This document shows, one piece after another, positions 43,826 through 55,116 of a DNA stretch of 64,000 nt. The position numbers were made by a program, and so were the translations under genes. This DNA is from Clavaria fumosa (taxonomy: Eukaryota; Basidiomycota; Agaricomycetes; Agaricales; Clavariaceae): the NCBI GenBank assembly GCA_951802425.1, contig OX637798.1:806001-870000 (forward strand). Reading direction: 5' to 3'. The notes under the pieces were generated by a model. It was not told where the DNA came from. It saw only the letters and a program-made list of their open reading frames with translations, and made no database searches. Each line of letters starts with the position of its first letter. The stretch's first letter is position 1.

Positions 43826-45065
43826 GATGATAGTCGGGTACGGGGCTAGTACGATGCTCGACTAGACCTAGGGAGGAGGGGATTCCTCCCGTAAAAGAGC
43901 GCAAGTGGGCCCTTTTTGTACATTTGACAGAGATAGAATGAGCGATGTGATTTGTAAATGTCCAGCGACCCCCGACCCCTAGATCAGAAGTCAGAGACCA
44001 CGAGCGACAAAGGCCGAGATTAATGCGAACGAGAGATTCCCAAGGGCGAGGTTTTTGGCCCCAGGGATGGGAACAAATTACATTTTCCATCACTCACGAG
44101 TGTTCGTCCCTGACAATATGATCAATTCATGTGCAAACTCACACGATGGGGCATACCTGTACTATCTTATCTAGCGTAAGTGGCTCCAAGGATAATGAAA
44201 TTGCGAAGGATGTTACGCTATGTAGCAATTTGTCTGTCTTGTTCGCTGTGTCCAGGACGGATTAGAACGATATCAGTTGTTTCTTGGCACACCATTTACT
44301 CACAGACCAATCTCACTCACACAGTGATGTCCCACGTACCAAAATTTCTGATATCCAATTTCGAAGGAGCTCCAATGTTCAACGTGTGCCCCGTGATCGA
44401 TCGCTTGAGGAGGAACTGCACCCGTTCTCGGTCCCTGTGTTGTAAGTTGGCGGGCCCGAATAGCCAACAAATTTCGAGTATTACATTTGTTAATTTCTGC
44501 ATCACTGTGGCTCTGGAGGCTTTACAGTCATAGTGATAGTTCTTCTTCATCTCAACGATACTGCGAGCATCAGAATAAGGCCAGCGTGCGAGCTTTATGC
44601 AAAGGGAAAAACACCGCAGTTTTCTGAACAGAACATCGCAACGCACATCTTTCTCCATAGACACGTTTCTCCGAATGTTCCCCGTTTACTCTGAACCTGC
44701 AGGTTTTGTCTTCCCCATGTCGCGTCTTTTTTTTTTGACTGATCCTCATTATTGCTCCCATTCATACGGACTTAATTGTGAGCTACTAGGTACTATGTAG
44801 GTACCTTTACTAGCAGCGCTGCTGCATCAAAAAACGCGATCACGTGCATATCGACTAGCTATTCACGTGTTCGCCCAGCCTCCTTTGGTTGTCGGCCTAG
44901 TTGGGTCTCCCCTCATCGTATTCGCTGGACGCCTGCGATCCCGCAGGTGAGTAACGTGCAAGAAACGGAAACTACGGATCTCTTGGGCTCGCTACTATTT
45001 CTTCTTCTTCTTTTCTTCACAGAGAACGGCATAGTCTACACACTCCTTACATTCCTGACCACGGA
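43826..45065. other. Intergenic region, no supported gene
   Basis: 1.2 kb upstream of both flanking genes. A forward frame of 117 codons (44180-44533) and a reverse one (44317-44664) overlap each other and lack family features. Several T-runs and a CT-rich leader (cttcttcttcttttcttc, 45001-45018) precede the next gene. Confidence 0.4.
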
Positions 45066-46706
45066 ATGCCAAAAGTTTCGGGCAAGTCGGGCGTAGCACA
45101 CGCCGCCCACTCCAATCAGTCACACCCTCCTCTAGAAGGCAATATGGGCGGCTATGGTTTACGCGAACTCCCTGCCCTTGACGATGACAAGCCTTCCCCG
45201 CCAGGTTTTCCTACCTATCACAAGTACAAGGAGCTCGAAGCCGCCTATCTCGCGTCCTTAAGCAAGGTCAAGCGCAACAAAGCCCTAATTACGCAGAAAA
45301 TGTTCGACAACATCTGGGATGTCCTCCTTGAACCCAACGTGCGCGTCAGGGACGCTCAGTTTCGTTTTTGGGTCCGCAAGATGTTTACGCTGAGCACGCC
45401 TGGCCAGGCCTGCGCGGTGAACGGCATCGCCCATCTGCCTGGCGAGCCTATCGTGATGCACCGTGACCGACCCGTTGCGATTAAGGAGCAGCTATATGAA
45501 CTATTATGTTACTGCCATGCCGTTGCACACCACGGCGGACGTGACAAAACCTGTGCGGCCGTTCGCCAACACTACTCATGGGTCCCCAAAGAACTCATTG
45601 CGCGCTTCGTGATGGCTTGCCCGACATGCACACTGAAAAAAGCAGGTAACAATAACCCCTTTGCGATCACTGCTCGCCTGCCTACGGACAGTTCTGTGTC
45701 GGAAGGTCCACAAGCTCACGTCTCCGACCTCATACACGAGGCTATTGCAGCGGCGGCTTCGTCTTGTCCTGCTTCCTCGTCTATGCCTCATGTTGGGAGT
45801 TCTATCTCAATATCAGAGCTGATGCATGAAGGTGCCTACGCGGAAACAGAGCTTCAAGTTGATCCTGACAATGCTGCTACATTGCCTACACCGCGTTCAT
45901 GGCCTCCGAACGACGGTCTTGCTCGGCAGCAGCTCTACGAACTTTCGGACCTGGACCTGAACAATGCTATGCGCGAGCTGCTTGGACCGAGATACCCTAA
46001 TGTCGACCCAGCGCCCTTCGATGTGCAGCAGTCAGCGATGTGTGGAGGCCGAGCACCCCAGGGCTGGACCCCAGCGGCCTCGTATTCCCATCGCGTCCTT
46101 CGAGTCTCTTCAGTGGACGACTCTGAACGCCATCAATGCGACCCATACGACCTCGTCTTCCCACCCTTGCTGCACCCTCTCCTGCACGGTGCGCCCCCCG
46201 GTCCAGGCCCCTACGCCCCATCCTCCTCCCATCTCGTTCCTCCGCCATCCCAGGGCGCGGGCTTCCCGGGACCGCATATCGACCCCGTGCTTCTCGCGGA
46301 CGACGACGACAACGGCATGCAACGCCTCATCGAGGCGTGCGAGCGCAGGGCACGCGAGGACGGCAACAATGGCGTCGGAGACGGCGAAGCTGCCGGGGCG
46401 TGGCGGGGTGCGGCGGAGCCACCTCGGCCGAGTCAGGAGGACGACGCGCCTGCTGGGGAACGGACCGCGATTGCCGTCTTCAGCGACGGCTGCTTCAGTG
46501 GCTCTTACGCGATGAAGCCTTCCGCTGCGCATCTTGTCTCCGCTGGATTTGCCGTCTCCGCGACGACGAGGCCCGTAGTCCCCTCATCGGCAGCGCAGAA
46601 GGAGAATCTCTCCCCTACTGTCGCTGGTTCTGGGTACGGGACCCCCGACTTGTCCACGTTTCGCTCTCCCAAGTCCTTGACTCCCCTTGGCGAAAGCGTG
46701 CGGTGA
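45066..46706 (+). CDS. Protein with integrase-type H2C2 zinc-binding domain
   Basis: Single-exon frame of 546 residues. Residues ~45-90 form a helical part (YKELEAAYLASLSKVKRNKA, ITQKMFDNIWDVLLEP). Residues ~105-190 match the zinc-binding domain found next to retroelement integrases: RFWVRKMFTLS, AIKEQLYELLCYCHAVAHHG, GRDKTCAAVRQHYSWVPKEL, then CPTC, giving the order H-x(3/4)-H ... C-x2-C. There is no integrase core, reverse transcriptase or LTR nearby. The C-terminal half is Pro/Ser-rich and disordered. Likely a domesticated host gene, perhaps a DNA-associated factor; function is inference. The frame stops at GTGCGG TGA, which also looks like a splice donor, so a further exon cannot be excluded. 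Confidence 0.78.
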   Translation: MPKVSGKSGVAHAAHSNQSHPPLEGNMGGYGLRELPALDDDKPSPPGFPTYHKYKELEAAYLASLSKVKRNKALITQKMFDNIWDVLLEPNVRVRDAQFRFWVRKMFTLSTPGQACAVNGIAHLPGEPIVMHRDRPVAIKEQLYELLCYCHAVAHHGGRDKTCAAVRQHYSWVPKELIARFVMACPTCTLKKAGNNNPFAITARLPTDSSVSEGPQAHVSDLIHEAIAAAASSCPASSSMPHVGSSISISELMHEGAYAETELQVDPDNAATLPTPRSWPPNDGLARQQLYELSDLDLNNAMRELLGPRYPNVDPAPFDVQQSAMCGGRAPQGWTPAASYSHRVLRVSSVDDSERHQCDPYDLVFPPLLHPLLHGAPPGPGPYAPSSSHLVPPPSQGAGFPGPHIDPVLLADDDDNGMQRLIEACERRAREDGNNGVGDGEAAGAWRGAAEPPRPSQEDDAPAGERTAIAVFSDGCFSGSYAMKPSAAHLVSAGFAVSATTRPVVPSSAAQKENLSPTVAGSGYGTPDLSTFRSPKSLTPLGESVR

Positions 46707-47231
46707 GTAGAGTTAAGCAGTCTGTGTCTCTCGGCTCTGACGCCTTCATTACGAATTGCCATGACAAGATGGTGATATCTGTGGCACGCCCTTCGCAATG
46801 GCTGGTTCTGGCCAAAGTATTATATCTTTTCTCATTTTAGATAACCGACGGATCTTAGGGACTGATCATCATAAATTTCTGTTTCATACTTTGGAACTGT
46901 ATATATCTCTCTTTGCCTGGCCGTATCAACCAGCTTCTAGCAATGTAGCTCTATCTGATTTTCTTCATTGTGGTAAAAAATGCATTTATTATTACGGAGT
47001 GACGCCAGATCAATTGTGGGCACAAGTACTTTTTTGGAGGTTTAGGAATTATTGTATGTATGGCGGCACATGAGACGAGAACAGGGAGAAATATTATTAT
47101 GACAATGTATAGGTACAAAGGGACGGGGGGACGAGACAGAGTCAAGTCAGGTGAGTCAAAGAAAATGAGGAAGTAGAATTGCATGCAGCATACAAAAAGG
47201 AGAACTTTGGGACTTATCCAAGGAGCAGCTC
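46707..47231. other. Intergenic region
   Basis: AT-rich convergent spacer holding two 3' flanks. No gene seen. Confidence 0.4.
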
Positions 47232-50200
47232 TCACTGCCTCGTCTTCGTAAGCTGTGCTCGCCTAACGGATAGCATTAGCTCAGAAAAAAAAAAGTGAAC
47301 CTAACGAGGGACAATTCGAACTCACTCTCTGATTGTGTCGTACAAGAACTTGTAGCTCCTCAAGTTGCCTTTCATCCTCCGGATGTCGAGGACGTACGTG
47401 TCCGTCAAACGGTCAAGCCGCGTGAGCTCCACCGAGAAGCGCACTTCACTCCCGGCATCGACAGCCGGGTCTCCGTAGATCGGCTCGCGCGTGACACCGT
47501 TTTCGCCGGTAGTGGAAACTGGCGAGGGCACCCCATCCTCGTCGATCTGCGTCGAGTGCGCCGATACCTGGGACGACTGGCGACGCATCAGGAGCCCCTT
47601 GAGCATGCCACCCGTCACTCCAAAAGTTGATACCGAAGGCAAAGGAAGACCTCGTCTATCCACCTGTGGATGGAAAAAAAAAAACAGCTTTCGTCAACAG
47701 TAGAGTAATCAGGTCGTTAGGACTTACGCCGTTGGAAGCGGCGGTTCCGACCAAAGTGAACGCTGTCAAGCCTGACGTGCTGCCCCCCGCCGGGCTTCCG
47801 ACGCCCGTAAGGCCTGCAGCGCCCAGCCTTTTCTGTCTCGGTCGTAGGCAACGGAACTTGAAATCGCTTTCGCGCGCGAACTCGACGCCCATCTCCAGCA
47901 GCACCTCGCGCACGTGCTTCATGACTTCCGGAGGAGGCAGGTCCGTCACCATCGTCGTGTCCACAGCACCGCGGTGGACGCGGATGGCGCCCTTGACGAG
48001 TGGTGGAGCGAGGCCCACCGAGCGACGCACGCGCGTGGCCAGACTGATTGGCGCGAGCGAGACATCGGTCGCTGTCGACGCCGTTCGCTCGGGGCGTACA
48101 GGCCGGGGTTTCTCGGAGGGGGTAACGAGAAGCGACATGGGCATGGATCCAGTGGGTCCACTCGGCGTGACAGGAGCGGGAGTCGGGAAGTGAGCTTGAG
48201 TCGGCGTCGCATCAGTAGTTCGCATGTCAGCAGCGTCAGAAAGCGGCAAGACGCTGACACCCAAATCACTAAGATCGCGTCCTTTGCTCCTCGACCTAAA
48301 CCAATGCATGACCTTGCGAGCCTTGTTCGTCGAGGCCGAGATACCTGCACCAAAGCCAAAGTCCGTGTTAGACGCGTTCGAGAATGCAGGGGTGGACACA
48401 GGTGGGGCTGGGGTCTCGACTGAAGGTGAAGCATCAGAAACACTTGGTGGCTGCTGTGGAGGCTCCATTCCCGCCGCCTTCTCCTTTGAAGGTGTCTCCG
48501 TGGCGCTCTGTTTGCTTCGGTTCTTCCGAGACCTGAACGGTTCTACCATCACTGTCAGCGTGTTCCTTCTGCTCGTCCTCTGCCCATCGCCTCCTGAATT
48601 CGAAAGGGAGGTCTTAGAGCCCGTCTTGGAACCAACGTGGCTCGAGAGAAGCTGGAATGTGCCAGGACGTTTCCCCTTTGCGGGCGCCTCCACGGTCGGT
48701 GGGCTCGGAGCAGACTTCTCCGGAGAAATACGCCAGCCAGACGTCAAACCGTTTGCCTGCTCCGTATTCGAGCTAGAGCCGAAGAGCTTGCCCAGACCGA
48801 TCTTGTCCATCGAGAGTCCCCGACGATGCTTGCTGTGCTGCGACGACTGTGACCCCAACGACCCTGTAGGGCCCTGCAGGACATCAGCAGCGTTGGGATC
48901 CAACGTCATGGCGTCCACCATAGTGGGAGCGGCGGATGCGTCTTGAGGTTGGGCCGTGGGAAGGCCCGAAGCGGCGATAGGTGTAATAGGCGGTTCAGGT
49001 AGAGGCTTGCTGAGGTTTTCTCGCGTCTTCCTAGAAGACTTCTTCCTCTCCCGTGTAGGTTGAACAGCCGGGGCCAGATTCTGGGAGGCGCTGCGATCGC
49101 GCACATCAGCTGACTCGACGGCTTCTGCATCCGCCATCTGAACGTCTTCGTTTTCTCGTTTCTTCGACACCACGCGTCGTGGTTGCGAAGGAGGGGGTGC
49201 CTCTTGCTGCTGCTGTTGGGCGTTGTCGTATTCGACCTGAATGGTGTGCCGGAACCCACCCTTCTTCGGCTCCGCGGGCGCGGCGACATGCCCAAGACGA
49301 TGACCGCTCTCATCTTTGCTCCTCCTCGTGCCAGGCACGCCACGCTGACGAGACCCCGCCGTGGCGTTGCCCGCAAGCAGCGCGGCCTCCATGCCCGCGT
49401 CGCCATCTGTGAGACCATGAGCCGTCTCCGAAGCCGAGTTGGCGGCCCTCCGCTGCGAGTGCGCGGACGCGCCGGCCTGCTCTCCGCTTGTCTCGTACAA
49501 GTAGTCTGGCTGCGTCGCGTACTGCTGATGCCGCGAGCGGGAATGCGACTGGTCTGCGGATCTGCCGGACGGATGTCGCGACACCTTGTCTTGAGTCGCA
49601 GCGCCTTGCTTCATCTGTCTCTGGTATGCGAGCCTCTTCGTGTAGTGCATGTCCATCGCGGCCTGCTCCAATTCTTCTACGGTCCGCTGGAAGAGCTGCG
49701 CATGCTGGGCCAGCCAAGGATGAGCCATGACTGAGGGAAGGGTGGCACGATGAGCAGGGTCCGGGACGAGCATCATGGAGAGAAGATCTCGGGCCTCGGC
49801 CGAGATGTAGTCAGGGAACGATAAAGGCGTATTGACAATATACTTATACAGCAGATTGATGTTATCGCCGTCTGGGTTGGCTGGATCATCGTCAAAAGGA
49901 AGGTAGCCTGCGAGCATGGCATACAAGATGACACCACATGACCAAATATCAACAGCAGAGCCGGCGTAGAGACCCTCCGAGATGACCAACTCGGGGGCAG
50001 CATAACACGGAGAACCACAGCTAGTTTGCATCAGGTCATCAGAGCGATGCTCGAATCGATTTGCGAATCCGAAATCGGTGATGATAACGTTGCGATGGCG
50101 ATCCAGCAGTAGATTCTCCAGTTTCAGGTCACGATGGACGATCTGCTTTTGATGGATGTACCAGACTCCAGAGATCAGCTGTGAGAATAACTTGGCAGCA

Positions 50201-50831
50201 TCCCGCTCTTTGAGGTACCGGTGTGCGAGGATGTGGTCGAAGAGTTCGCCCCCGCTGGCATATTCAATGATGATTCCGATATATTTATCGGTCTCGATGA
50301 CGTCGTATAGCCGAACGATATTAGGATGTTTGAGGGTCTAGGGAGACTTTGAGACCAAACAAGCAAGTATAGGCCGACTTCAACACGTACACGTAGAACC
50401 TCGATCTCCCTCTCGACCTTGGTCAAGCGTACGGCGGAATCAGCAATGGTTCCTCTCCGTATCAGCTTGACGGCCACCTCCTCGCCATACTGACTATGCA
50501 AGCCAAGTCTGACCTTGGCGAATTCGCCCTCTCCAAGAGTCTGCAATAGCAAGTAAGGGCCAAATTTAGGAATTTGACGGCGAGGATGCGTGGAAGCATA
50601 AGCCATAACAGCGGGATGGGAGTTGACGTCCATGGAGGTGGGGAGGTGATCGTTCGAATGTCGTTGCTCTGAAGGCGAGACAACGGCGTGGGAGGCGCGC
50701 GTTTTGCGAGAGGTGGTAGATTGAGATGGAGAAGAATTGGGCTGCACCCCGACGGACGCAGCCCTGCCTGGACGGGAAGGTCCCGATACGGCTGAATCAG
50801 GAATCTGAAGAGTAGAATGCGCGTCCGTCAT
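47232..50831 (-). CDS. KIN4: KIN4-like serine/threonine protein kinase with KA1-like C-terminus
   Basis: CAMK-group kinase; in yeast Kin4 acts in the spindle-position checkpoint. Exons 50831-50391, 50337-47728, 47663-47326 and 47262-47232 give 1139 residues. The kinase domain (about residues 92-370) has LLLQTLGEGEFAKVRLGL, VAVKLIRRG, QIVHRDLKLENLLLD, ITDFGFANRF, SCGSPCYAAPELVI and SAVDIWSCGVILYAMLAG. The block YLPFDDDPANPDGDNINLLY is characteristic of the Kin4/Ppk1 branch. A long Ser/Pro-rich linker has basic patches (KRRGLSMDKIGLGKLFG). The C-terminal ~100 residues (FSVELTRLDRLTDTYVLDIR, GNLRSYKFLYDTIRE) resemble a KA1 membrane-binding domain. The last exon (RAQLTKTRQ) is inferred from a GTGAGT donor exactly at the alternative TGA stop (47322-47324). 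Confidence 0.87.
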
Positions 50832-51653
50832 AACGGGAGCTAGAGCGGAAGCGAAGGCTTCACGTCTGGTGAGGCTGTCAACGTCTGTGGTGGACGCAGA
50901 GAGAAAAAAGGGAGCCGAAAAGTCACAATCTAGTCGCGGCGCGAGCCTTTGTAAGACCCTGGAAGCGCTATAAAGCGAGAGTAGAATAAAAAAGGCTCTT
51001 TAACAGACGCGAATCGTCGATGCTTGAGCGCGCTACAATGCACAGCAATACAAAAGCCCGGTCGGGATATGATGGAGCGATGCCGTGAGCGGGTCTTTTG
51101 CCCTGTTTTTTTTTGCAGTCAGTGCTGCGCTGCTTTGATTGTCAGTTTTCGGTTAAGAGATAGAGAATAGTCTTGTATAACAGTCACCTGCTATGGTGTG
51201 CAGCGCCGTTGCATTCACAGGTGATGAGAGGCTGACGATGTGTCCGTTGTCGTCTTTCGCCCGTCGCTTGGTTGCTTTCGGTAGACCCGTCGCTAAGTCT
51301 TTCAACAGGGTCCTTTGGCCAGTACTTTGTATGTCCGTGTTGTTCTTTCCCAAATTATTATGTAAGAATGACAGAGCATCCTTATGTAATCTTTTGCATC
51401 CGAGAGAAAGAACTGCAATGGTCACTGCCATGGTACACTTACCATATGTCTGTCGCCACTGGTGAACACTTCTAAGAGTCTAACTTTCTTAGCTGTGCTG
51501 GGGCTTTATTCAGCGAACTCTTTCCTCGTCGGTTCGCATGGCTTAGCAGCAGCTCTAGCGCAATTCTCTCTCGCGGAATATCAGCCAGGACAGCCCTCAG
51601 GCTAGCGAACTGCTGTGACGATTCCTGTTCTCTTTCTGTGTCCGGGGAACTCC
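50832..51653. other. Intergenic region upstream of KIN4
   Basis: Probable promoter and leader of the kinase gene. Only short unconvincing frames. Confidence 0.35.
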
Positions 51654-52091
51654 TCACACCTCTGTATTTTGATCTGACGCCCGTGCATGAAGCTCCGGCG
51701 ACCTACTCAGCGTGTGGCAACGACCACAAGACATCGCAGCAGCACCACGCGCGGGCCGTGCCACACACAGCATCGCTCCGCAGCCCCTTGGCCACACATT
51801 CCGGACTCTCGTTAGGCTCCGCCTCGTTCCGTACTTGAGCTCCCAAGCATTCGAAACAAGCTCAGAGCCCAAAGGAAGATAAAGCACACCTTGTTCAACG
51901 AATCTGAGCTTCCGCGTCTTCTCTTCTCTTCCCCAGTTCGCGGCCCCTAAGCGCCGAGCCTCTCCGATCAGATTCACAACAGATGGCAACGCGCCCCACC
52001 CGTCATATCGTACAGCCCTCCCCCTTTCACTAGTCATCTCGACAGCTTCCAGGTCTCGATCGCTTTCCACGTGCCTCTTCACAGGCTGCAT
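51654..52091 (-). CDS. Possible small gene, unknown
   Basis: Open frame of 145 codons from the ATG at 52091. The part YDGWGALPSVVNLIGEARRL and RKLRFVEQGVLYLPLGSELV has balanced composition and looks like folded protein, while the C-terminal third is Arg/Cys/Ala-rich and may be intron or 3' flank read-through. No family recognised. It lies between KIN4 and ADE13. Could be an exon of a larger gene or chance. Confidence 0.35.
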   Translation of the reverse strand: MQPVKRHVESDRDLEAVEMTSERGRAVRYDGWGALPSVVNLIGEARRLGAANWGREEKTRKLRFVEQGVLYLPLGSELVSNAWELKYGTRRSLTRVRNVWPRGCGAMLCVARPARGAAAMSCGRCHTLSRSPELHARASDQNTEV

Positions 52092-52488
52092 CAAGTCAGT
52101 CACCCTGCATCACCCGCCCTTGTCTTTCGTTGTACTTGTGACCGGAACCAATTTCACCGGTCTTCACCAACACAACTCTGACAAAATAACCACCCCAAAC
52201 AGTCAGCGTAAATGCCTCGCGGGACAGCTTCATGACCTACTTCTAAGCCGATCGAAGTGCGACCCCACTGCAGATTAAAGATTTTTTTTCTTCTTAGCGC
52301 TTCTCATGACTCATCTCCGCCAGGTAGAGTCTCCATTTAAGGTTACAATACGAACACGACTCGGAACCGTTCATGCGGTAACAAGTTGCTGTCTTGGTAC
52401 CGCCCACACTATATCCAACTGCCTTTTCGTTATCAGTCTCGCATAATCCAAACCTTGCCCTTTTATCAGAAAAGAATGCCAAAGAACC

Positions 52489-54746
52489 TCATACATTCAA
52501 ATCCATCTTTCCTGCCCGTTCCACCGCCTCCTTGCACTCCCTATCCTCCAACACAGGACCCACCCACTTCTCTAAGAATTGGTCCACCTGCTCGGGCGCC
52601 CTCCCAACAAAACTCTTCGCATCGAGCAATGTCTCCAAATCGCCCTTGATCGGGTCAAAATACGCATCCTGCCGCACACGCTCCAGCAAATTGTTCGGCA
52701 GCCCGAGATGCTTCACTCGGTGCGCCGCCTCGTGGGACAGGACCTGCCCATCCACCAGCGTCAGCAACAGGCCAAGAAAATCGCAGCAATTCCTCTGACC
52801 CGGATCTTCTCGTGCGCCTCCTGCCGGTCTCCGCCCTTTTTCACTATCGCCATGATGATGTTCTCCGTCGCCATAAATGGCAGCTCCTCTGCGATCCGAC
52901 GCGAGATCACCTCAGGGTACACCACGAGCCCCTCCGAGACGTTTCGCAGCGTCGACAGGACGATGTCCGCCGTCAGAAACGCCTCCGGCAGCGAGATTCT
53001 CCGATTCGCGCTGGCTCCCCGCGAGTTATTTTATTTATTTTTCAACAAAAATCCAAAGAAAAAGTTTTCATCTAGATCAGCGCATCGTCGATCAACGAAG
53101 TCTGAGAAAACGACCCCCGCACCTGTCGTCCAGCGTCCGTTCGAACCACTGCAAGCCCGCTGTCATGAGAGCGTTCTGGTGCAGTACCATCAGATGTCTC
53201 GACAAGCTGCACACGCGCTCCGAGCGCATGGGGTTGCGCTTGTACGCCATCGCCGATGATCCAATCTGCGTCGATTCGAACGGCTCTTCTATCTCCTACT
53301 CCCCAATACAGATCACACGGAATTGAATTAAATACACAAACTTGTTTCTGTCCCGAGCACACTGAGAAGCAAAACACACACTTTGAGGCCCGTCAAGAGT
53401 CGTATGTCCGTGCCGATCTTGTGCGCCGTAGCGCCGAGCGAGGCGAGTACGGCGAGCACATCGACGTCGACCTTGCGCGAATAGGTCTGTGATGTGACCG
53501 GGTACGCGTACTCGAATTTGGAGAACCGAGTCACCAGCTTGTCGAGTGCTTCGACCTTTAGGAAAATGGATGCACACGCATACGCACACGCACGCGCACG
53601 AGATTCACAACGTCAGCTGGTGTCCCACTTGAAGAAGATTTTGAAAAGCCTTACTTTTTCGTGATTACCATCAAAGAGCGCCAAGAAGGACGCTTGCGTG
53701 CCCGTAGTCCCTTTCACGCCACGGAACCCAATATCATCCCTCGCCCTTCGGATATTCCGGATGTCCCACAGCAATTCCTAAGCACGTGACAAAGAAACCC
53801 AACGGTCAGTATCGATGCCTGAAAAGCAAGAGACAAAAAAATGGACGCTTGCCTGGATCCACAACGTGGCCCGTTTACCGACGGTGGTCAGCTGGGCGGG
53901 CTGAAAGTGCGTGAAGCCGAGCGTGGGGAGTGCACGATATTGCGCGGCGAAACCCGCGAGTCGCGACACGAGCACGGCGAGCGAGTTGAGGAGGAGCGTC
54001 AGACCGGTACGCAGAAAGATCAGGTCCGCGTTGCTGGAAGATACGGGAGAAAAAAGCATTGGGTTAATTTTTGTGAATCAGCGTTGGAGATGAACTAATG
54101 CGGTAGTACTCTGTGACATAACACGACGTTGCACCCAAGCTTTGTTTTCGAGAGCAAAACGTTGTTATTAGTACGGCGAGACATTTGACTACAGAGACGG
54201 ACTACACGCAACTGGATGATACCAGCGGCAGCGGGAGCGACTTGGCCAAATGTATGGACATGAGCCATGACGTCATGTCTACGCTTCTTCTCCTCTACAG
54301 CGGCGATTTCGAACTGCTCTGGCGTCAAACGCTGTTGGGTTTCAAACATTTAGCGCGTCGAAGGAGCACATCTGAATGAGGGTGGGGGGTGGGGGTGGGG
54401 GTTGGGGTGGAGAACAAACTCGCCAGATTAGCAGCCATCTGCTCAATCGCCTCGTCCGAGATGGGCAGACCGAGCTCCTTCTCAGCTCGCGCGAGGCGCA
54501 GCCAGAGCAGTCGCCATGTGTAGAACCGATTCTACACCGATTCGGGGGTCATGTGAACGCCTCCCAATTATTTTTTATAAAAAAAACAGCGAGCTGAGAT
54601 CCGACTTACGGCAGGAGAGAACAGGTGCGCCATCTCCTTGCTCGCATACCTGCTATTTCGCATGATTGATCAGGTAACATGATCGTCAAAACGAGACGGG
54701 GGGCAAACCTGGAAAGCGGTGTTTGATACGTGTCGAAATTCTCCAT
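52489..54746 (-). CDS. ADE13: Adenylosuccinate lyase
   Basis: Purine enzyme that splits SAICAR and adenylosuccinate, releasing fumarate. Eleven exons: 54746-54709, 54652-54610, 54531-54424, 54331-54213, 54139-54110, 54033-53853, 53777-53655, 53555-53382, 53295-53123, 53010-52800, 52743-52489; 484 residues, as in yeast. Signatures: [82 protein letters not shown] and the flexible catalytic loop [15 protein letters not shown]. The end is [20 protein letters not shown]. Intron 3 (donor GCGAGT) and intron 6 (donor GCAAGC) are GC-AG. Intron 3 also contains a long G/C tract. All exon phases fit. Confidence 0.93.
54380..54411. other. G-rich tract inside ADE13 intron 3
   Basis: The plus strand has GGGTGGGGGGTGGGGGTGGG followed by GGTTGGGGTGG, at least five runs of three or more G with one- or two-base loops, which satisfies the intramolecular G-quadruplex pattern. 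On the transcribed strand sense it is a C-rich polypyrimidine run before the acceptor. Confidence 0.75.
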
Positions 54747-55116
54747 CGCGAGGAGTGGTGGGAAACAAGAGGTGGAAAAGCCTAAAAGGCCAATTTCGTC
54801 ATGTGAGGCACACAGAACATGAACGTGCTTGAACTCATTCTGCCTTACAAAAAAATGATCCTGTTGTGCATGTACCAAGGGTAGAAAGGTGACACTTGGT
54901 TGAGCAGTGGCAGATTATTGAGAACATACAAGCAGACATTACATATAAGCCTTCATATAACAGCATCATCAAAAATGACACAATTACAGGTTCACAAAGA
55001 GGGGGAAAAAAAAAACCAAGATGAAATCCCTGCTATCTTAGACCTCTTCCAATATACTTGTGAGTGTTGTCTACGAAGACCATGTATACATGGAACCAGT
55101 CTGGCAAACTTACCGT

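Noticed and set aside
44180..44664. Overlapping forward and reverse ORFs of about 115 codons
   Set aside because: Neither has a plausible leader, introns or domain, and both cannot be real.
45066..46706. Intact Ty3/gypsy retrotransposon
   Set aside because: Only the integrase zinc domain is present; no gag, protease, reverse transcriptase, integrase core or LTR pair was seen nearby.
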